Shown here one piece after another: positions 5,749 to 10,432 of a DNA stretch of 10,432 bases. Positions within the stretch are counted from its first letter, which is position 1. Every line of letters starts with the position of its first letter. Made by a program: the position numbers and the translations under genes. This DNA comes from Spirulina sp. DLM2.Bin59 (GTDB taxonomy: Bacteria > Cyanobacteriota > Cyanobacteriia > Cyanobacteriales > Spirulinaceae), in the NCBI GenBank assembly GCA_007693875.1, contig RECT01000152.1:1-10432 (forward strand). Reading direction: 5' to 3'. The notes below the pieces were generated by a model. That model had not been told where the DNA came from. It saw only the letters and a list, made by a program, of their open reading frames with translations, and ran no database searches.

Positions 5749-8700
5749 TGCATCTCTCCGCATTCTCCTCGCCAGCCCTGACCCCGGTGTGGGGGGGGTG
5801 GCGCAATATAACCACGCCCTTTTAGGGGGATTGCTGGAAGCGGGGTTTACAGTCACCTATGGCCAGTATGGGGAGCCGATGGATACGGATGTGATCCGCG
5901 ATCGCTATCCCGAAGTAGAAATCACCCTGATCAATGATCAAGATGTGGAGAGTCTACGGCAATGGCTGCAAGTGAGCCAGCCGGATTTGATCCTATGCAG
6001 CAATACCAGCCCCTTTGCCAACTTCACCCTCAAGGCGATCGCCCTTGAGCAGGGGATTCCCTACCTGATCATCGAGGGGTTAGTAGAACCCCATTTAGCG
6101 GCAGCCAACGCCGCCTATCTCGACAGCCTCGCCCACCATTACACCCACGCCCAAGGGGTGATCGCTGTTTCCCAGGATAATTTGCAACTGTTGCGGCAGT
6201 TTTTCCGCCTTGCCCCCGGTCGCGGCCAGGTAATCCACTACGGCCGGCCGCCGGCCTACTTTACGCCCATCGATGCAGAGATGCGATCGCACCTCCGGGC
6301 CGAACAGGGTATTCCTGAGGATGCCGTGGTTTGCTTCACCGCCGCCCGCATTGAATCCCGCAAAGGCTATCAATTCCAACTTGAAGCGATTCGCCAACTT
6401 TGCACCCATCCCCTTTGGGAAAAACTCTATTTTGTTTGGGCCGGGGGCAGCTTTTTTGAACCCCAGTTAGAAACGGAGCTAAAAGCTGCTTTAAAGGAAT
6501 TGGCAGCCACAGATCACGTTAAATTCTTAGGGCAAATCCCCAACGTTGCCGACTGGCTCAACGCCGCTGATATTTTCGTTTTTCCCTCCCAATTGGAAGG
6601 GATGCCCATTGGGGTGATGGAAGCCATGGCCAAGGGGTTGCCGGTGGCAGCTACGGCGGTGAGTGGCATTCCTGAACAGTTGGGCAATACCGGGCAACTG
6701 TTAGCGGATCCCAAGCAGAACCCCGCCCAAACCGTCGCGGATTTGGTGCAAACCCTGATAGCTTGGGCTGAAAACCCCGGTTTACGGGCCGAAATTGGCC
6801 AAGCCTGCCAAGGCCGCGCCGCCGCCCATTTCACCGAAGCCCGGATGTTACAGGAGACCCTCGCCGTGATTCAGCAAACCCTCAAAACGCCCCACGACTA
6901 CATTTCGCCGGGATTAAAGCCGGTGCATCCCGATGCCGCTTTTCCAAATATGGTGATTGGCAATCCGAAAACCTGTCATTGGCCCTACCTGCGGCGCGAA
7001 ATTCCCCATCATTGGTATGTGGATGGCCGCCAGCCTACCATTGGTTTTCTCAGCCGCGATGAGGCTCATATTCTCTACAATTTAGCCCGACAATTTGCCG
7101 GGAAACGGGCCTTAGAAATTGGCTGTTGGATGGGGTGGTCGGCCTGTCATTTGGCCCTGGCGGGGGTGGAGTTGGATGTGATTGATCCGATCCTGGCGGA
7201 ACCTGCCGGGATGGGGTCGGTGTCCCAATCCTTAACAGCGGCAGGGGTTAGGGAGCGGGTGAATTTAATTCCTGGCTATAGTCCCCAAGCGGTGGAGGAG
7301 CTGGCCCAACGGGAACAGCGCCGCTGGTCGTTACTGTTTATTGATGGCGATCATGAAGCACCGGGGCCCCTGAAGGATGCCATCGCCTGTGAACCCTTTG
7401 CTGAACCCGATGCGCTGATTGTTTTCCATGATCTCGCCTCCCCAGCGGTAGCGGAGGGGTTACATTATTTGCGCGATCGCGGTTGGCAAACCCTGATTTA
7501 CCAAACCATGCAAATCATGGGCATCGCCTGGCGGGGCAATGTTCAACCCATCCCCCACGAACCCGATCCCGCCATTGATTGGCTCCTCCCCGAACACCTC
7601 CAAGGCTACACCGTCAGCGGGCAAACAGAGCCAACGGGGCCAACCCTGTCGCCACAGATGGAAAATTCATTGATCGAGAAAATTCTCACCGCCTTACAGG
7701 CGATCGATCCGACCCCTTCCCCTAGTCCTGAGTACCTCACCGTTGAGCAAAAGCAACAGATTCAGACCCTCAATCAACAAGCGGCCACCGCTTTAGCCGC
7801 CGGGGACAAGGCGATCGCCCAAAACCTATTTAACCAACTGCTCCCACTCCATCCCACCTCACGCCTTGCCCATCGCGCCCTTGCTGCCCTCGCCGGGACA
7901 GGCAATCCTGAGCAATGCCAAGCCAGCCTCTACCATCAAGCCCTTGCCCATAACAGCAATGGCAACCATCCCCCCTACATCGGTCAAGAATTTCGAGAAC
8001 TTTTAGCTGCGGTACGTCCTTACACGATGTTAAGCGATGCCCGATTGCTATCCCTTTACACCCTAGCTAAGACGATCTGTTTAGACGATATACCGGGGAA
8101 TATTGTTGAATGTGGAGCTTGGCGCGGTGGTGCAACGGCACTGTTAGCCGCAGTGGTGGCGCGTTATTCCTTAAGACCTCGGAAAGTCTACGCTTTTGAT
8201 ACCTTTGCAGGCATGCCTGAACCCTGTGATGCAGATAAGCATGAAGGAATTGAGGCCAATGCAACGGGTTTTGGCGCTGGAACTTTACAGGCTCCCATTG
8301 CCGAAAACTTGGCGGTAGTGTGTGAGCATTTGGGGGTCGGGGATTATGTTGTCCCGGTAGCTGGTTTATTTGCGGATACATTGCCCCAGTATCGGGATGA
8401 AATTGAGGCGATCGCCCTTCTCCATGCCGATGGCGATTGGTATGAATCCACCCGGGATATTTTTACCAATTATTATGATTTAGTGGTTCCCCAAGGGGTT
8501 ATTCAAATTGATGACTATGGCTATTGGGAGGGTTGCGCCCAAGCAATTCATGAATTTGAAGCCCAACGGGAAATCCTTTTTGCTTTGCGTCAAATTGATG
8601 ATACTGGCGTTTGGTTTGGCAAAGATGATGCCAACGCCCGACCGGGGAATGATTGGCTCCATTGGCTGGCTTTGGCACAATGGGCCCAGGCATGGGGGGA

Positions 8701-10321
8701 TACTGGCCAAGCGCAACAATTAGCCGCAGCGACTTTAAAGCTGATGCCCAGTTTGCTCAAGGCGCAAATGTTACACAATGGCTCCCCGTTTCGTGTGGTT
8801 TTGCCCATGGCTTCAGGACCCGTGGAAACCTTTGCACCCGCTGGCCATGCTGGAGCTGTTCAGCCCCATGATCCCCCCTTAATTATTGTAATTGATGGCA
8901 TCTTTTTTCAGTATTACCGGACGGGGATTGCACGGGTGTGGCGATCGCTCCTCACCGCTTGGGTGAAAAGCGGCTTTGCGCAATCAATTTTACTGTTGGA
9001 TCGGGGGGGAACGGCTCCCAAAATTAGCGGCATTCAATCCCAGGTGATCCCCCTCCATGATTATCAAAATCTGGAGCAAGACCGGGCCATGTTGCAGGAT
9101 GTTTGCGAGCAGGTGGGTGCATCGTTATTTATCTCCACCTACTACACCACTCCCCTAACAACGCCCTCGGTGTTCATGGCCTATGACATGATTCCAGAAC
9201 GGTTGGGGGCGGATTTTGATGAACCGATGTGGCAGGATAAACACCACGCCATTGCCCAGGCTCAAGCCTTTATCGGTATTTCGCAAAATACCTTAAATGA
9301 TTTGGTGCAATGCTTCCCGGATACGAAAACGAAGCCCCGCACCGTTGCCCATTGCGGCGTTGATCAGATCTTTTCCCCCGCTACCCCCCCCGAATTGGAG
9401 CGATTTCGCCAAAAATACGGCATTCATCGCCCCTATTTCCTCCTCTGTGCGCCGGGAACGGGCTATAAAAATGCCCAGCTCTTTTTCCGGGCCTTTGGTC
9501 AGTTGCCGAGCCGGTCAGGGTTTGATTTAGTTTGCACCGGCAATCAGGGGTTATTGGAGGAGGGATTGCGATCGCTCGTCCCCGGTACAACGATCCACAC
9601 GTTGCAATTAAGCGATGAGGATTTGCGCCTGGCCATGGGGGGGGCGATCGCCCTTGTCTATCCCTCCCATTATGAAGGGTTCGGCCTGCCGGTGTTAGAG
9701 GCTTTGGCCTGTGGTTGCCCCGTGATTACCACGCCCATGGCCTCCCTGCCGGAGGTGGCGGGGGAAGCGGCGATCTATGTCAATCCCGATGACGATCGCG
9801 CCCTCCTCGATGCCCTCTGTGATGTGCAAAAACCGGGATTACGCCAAAGCCTTCAGGTGGCAGGATTCCAACAGTCCCAAAAATTCTCCTGGCAACAAAT
9901 GGCGACGACGGTGGAAAAGGCCTTAGTGAATGCCAGTTTACCCCTGGGAGATTTAAGCACGACAAACTATCTTCTGACCCCCGATTGGTCACAATCTGAA
10001 GAGGTTTTAAATCAAGCCCTCAACCCGATTTTGAAAACCCTTGCCCAACAACAGATCCCGATCACGCTGTTATTTTATACGGCGGGATTTAATTCAGAAG
10101 AAGTTAATACTATTTTGACAGGAATTGTATTTAATTTAATGATGATGGAGTCAGTAGATTTGAATGAACATTTAGCGGTCGCCACTCTTCCCCCGCTTCA
10201 CCCGGTGCAATGGTCAGTGTTATTACCCCAAATTCAGGGGCGAATTGCCCTCAATTGTGATGATTCCCAAGTGATCGTCCTCCCGATGCTTCAATCGTTG
10301 CCCATCATTCCCATTTCCTAA
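5741..10321 (+). CDS. Giant fusion: GT4 glycosyltransferase - methyltransferase - TPR hinge - TylF O-methyltransferase - GT4 glycosyltransferase - C-terminal unknown domain
   Basis: 1526 aa, counted from ATG 5741. Residues 1-380 form a complete GT4 glycosyltransferase with the glycine loop GVGGVAQYNHAL (16-27), R203/K208 for the nucleotide-sugar phosphates and the E-x7-E pair E286/E294. Residues about 400-620 form a class-I SAM methyltransferase with ALEIGCWMGWSA (457-468) and FIDGDH (533-538), like Methyltransf_24. Residues about 665-735 are TPR-like. Residues about 747-962 form a TylF/macrocin-type O-methyltransferase with VECGAWRGGAT (789-799), FDTFAGMPEP (819-828), HADGDWYEST (895-904) and the metal-site-like IDDYGYW (923-929). 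Residues about 1045-1398 are a second GT4 with K1243 and E1312/E1320. Residues about 1405-1526 are unassigned. The protein is soluble with no signal peptide, so it should act in the cytoplasm, adding and O-methylating sugars on a surface or extracellular glycan. The substrate is unknown. It overlaps the TPR gene by 8 bp. Confidence 0.93.
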   Translation: MNNASLRILLASPDPGVGGVAQYNHALLGGLLEAGFTVTYGQYGEPMDTDVIRDRYPEVEITLINDQDVESLRQWLQVSQPDLILCSNTSPFANFTLKAIALEQGIPYLIIEGLVEPHLAAANAAYLDSLAHHYTHAQGVIAVSQDNLQLLRQFFRLAPGRGQVIHYGRPPAYFTPIDAEMRSHLRAEQGIPEDAVVCFTAARIESRKGYQFQLEAIRQLCTHPLWEKLYFVWAGGSFFEPQLETELKAALKELAATDHVKFLGQIPNVADWLNAADIFVFPSQLEGMPIGVMEAMAKGLPVAATAVSGIPEQLGNTGQLLADPKQNPAQTVADLVQTLIAWAENPGLRAEIGQACQGRAAAHFTEARMLQETLAVIQQTLKTPHDYISPGLKPVHPDAAFPNMVIGNPKTCHWPYLRREIPHHWYVDGRQPTIGFLSRDEAHILYNLARQFAGKRALEIGCWMGWSACHLALAGVELDVIDPILAEPAGMGSVSQSLTAAGVRERVNLIPGYSPQAVEELAQREQRRWSLLFIDGDHEAPGPLKDAIACEPFAEPDALIVFHDLASPAVAEGLHYLRDRGWQTLIYQTMQIMGIAWRGNVQPIPHEPDPAIDWLLPEHLQGYTVSGQTEPTGPTLSPQMENSLIEKILTALQAIDPTPSPSPEYLTVEQKQQIQTLNQQAATALAAGDKAIAQNLFNQLLPLHPTSRLAHRALAALAGTGNPEQCQASLYHQALAHNSNGNHPPYIGQEFRELLAAVRPYTMLSDARLLSLYTLAKTICLDDIPGNIVECGAWRGGATALLAAVVARYSLRPRKVYAFDTFAGMPEPCDADKHEGIEANATGFGAGTLQAPIAENLAVVCEHLGVGDYVVPVAGLFADTLPQYRDEIEAIALLHADGDWYESTRDIFTNYYDLVVPQGVIQIDDYGYWEGCAQAIHEFEAQREILFALRQIDDTGVWFGKDDANARPGNDWLHWLALAQWAQAWGDTGQAQQLAAATLKLMPSLLKAQMLHNGSPFRVVLPMASGPVETFAPAGHAGAVQPHDPPLIIVIDGIFFQYYRTGIARVWRSLLTAWVKSGFAQSILLLDRGGTAPKISGIQSQVIPLHDYQNLEQDRAMLQDVCEQVGASLFISTYYTTPLTTPSVFMAYDMIPERLGADFDEPMWQDKHHAIAQAQAFIGISQNTLNDLVQCFPDTKTKPRTVAHCGVDQIFSPATPPELERFRQKYGIHRPYFLLCAPGTGYKNAQLFFRAFGQLPSRSGFDLVCTGNQGLLEEGLRSLVPGTTIHTLQLSDEDLRLAMGGAIALVYPSHYEGFGLPVLEALACGCPVITTPMASLPEVAGEAAIYVNPDDDRALLDALCDVQKPGLRQSLQVAGFQQSQKFSWQQMATTVEKALVNASLPLGDLSTTNYLLTPDWSQSEEVLNQALNPILKTLAQQQIPITLLFYTAGFNSEEVNTILTGIVFNLMMMESVDLNEHLAVATLPPLHPVQWSVLLPQIQGRIALNCDDSQVIVLPMLQSLPIIPIS

Positions 10322-10327
10322 TTTGTT

Positions 10328-10432
10328 ATGTTGCCACGTCGTGTCTTCTTTTACCTAATCAAACCCCGTTATCATCACCTGTCTGTTAACTTAGCTGAGG
10401 GCTTACAGGCACTAGGGGTAGAGTGTTTTAGT
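10328..10432 (+). CDS. Start of another gene, probably a glycosyltransferase (truncated by window end)
   Basis: An ATG at 10328, six bases after the fusion gene's stop, opens a frame that stays open for 35 codons to the last base. It begins MLPRRVFFYLIKPRYHHLSV and continues NLAEGLQALGVECFS. A short basic start, a first beta strand (VFFYLI) and a helix ending in LQALGVE are what the N-terminal Rossmann half of a GT-B glycosyltransferase looks like. There is no clear Shine-Dalgarno site, and translation may be coupled to the gene before it. The family assignment rests on 35 residues only. Confidence 0.6.
   Translation, partial: MLPRRVFFYLIKPRYHHLSVNLAEGLQALGVECFS

Noticed and set aside
1..10432. 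CRISPR arrays, tRNA or rRNA genes, and transposase genes
   Set aside because: I looked for regularly spaced direct repeats, cloverleaf-like sequence and transposase motifs and saw none; the recurrent GCGATCGC octamer is the HIP1 motif, not an array.

Overview
The window looks like cyanobacterial chromosome. The palindrome GCGATCGC (HIP1) occurs roughly twenty times by eye in 10.4 kb, inside and outside genes. The gene types also fit: a type-II NAD(P)H dehydrogenase, a Uma2/DUF820 nuclease-like protein, SufE, short intergenic hairpin repeats of the kind common in cyanobacteria, and weak or absent Shine-Dalgarno sites. I cannot name the genus. Most coding DNA is GC-rich (about 60% in stretches I counted by hand), with some clearly lower-GC patches.

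Layout. An OmpR-type response regulator (31-789, +) is followed by about 290 bases without a convincing gene. That stretch holds a perfect 22-bp palindrome and a 95-bp MITE-like element. On the minus strand come a 42-codon gene remnant (1081-1209) next to the MITE, a Uma2-family gene (1276-1827) and a complete type-II NAD(P)H dehydrogenase (1881-3239). A 151-bp divergent spacer separates these from a run of plus-strand genes. The run consists of a membrane-anchored coiled-coil/HEAT-repeat protein (3391-4176), SufE (4218-4658), a pair of hairpin repeats, a small multi-pass membrane protein (4734-5186), a membrane-anchored TPR protein (5248-5748), a very large fusion protein (5741-10321) and the first 35 codons of another gene that leaves the window (10328 onward).

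The centrepiece is the 1526-residue fusion protein. Its domain order is nearly mirror-symmetric: GT4 glycosyltransferase, class-I methyltransferase, TPR-like hinge, TylF-type O-methyltransferase, second GT4 glycosyltransferase, then a C-terminal domain of unknown function. All four enzyme domains keep their recognisable motifs. The gene overlaps the TPR gene by 8 bp and is followed after 6 bp by another probable glycosyltransferase. I infer a locus for assembling and O-methylating a cell-surface or extracellular glycan, with the TPR protein as a possible membrane partner; the glycan itself cannot be told from the sequence. The TylF module and especially the C-terminal domain are lower in GC than the rest of the gene, which hints at assembly from separate modules.

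The response regulator, SufE and NDH-2 are housekeeping or regulatory genes with no obvious functional tie to the glycan locus.
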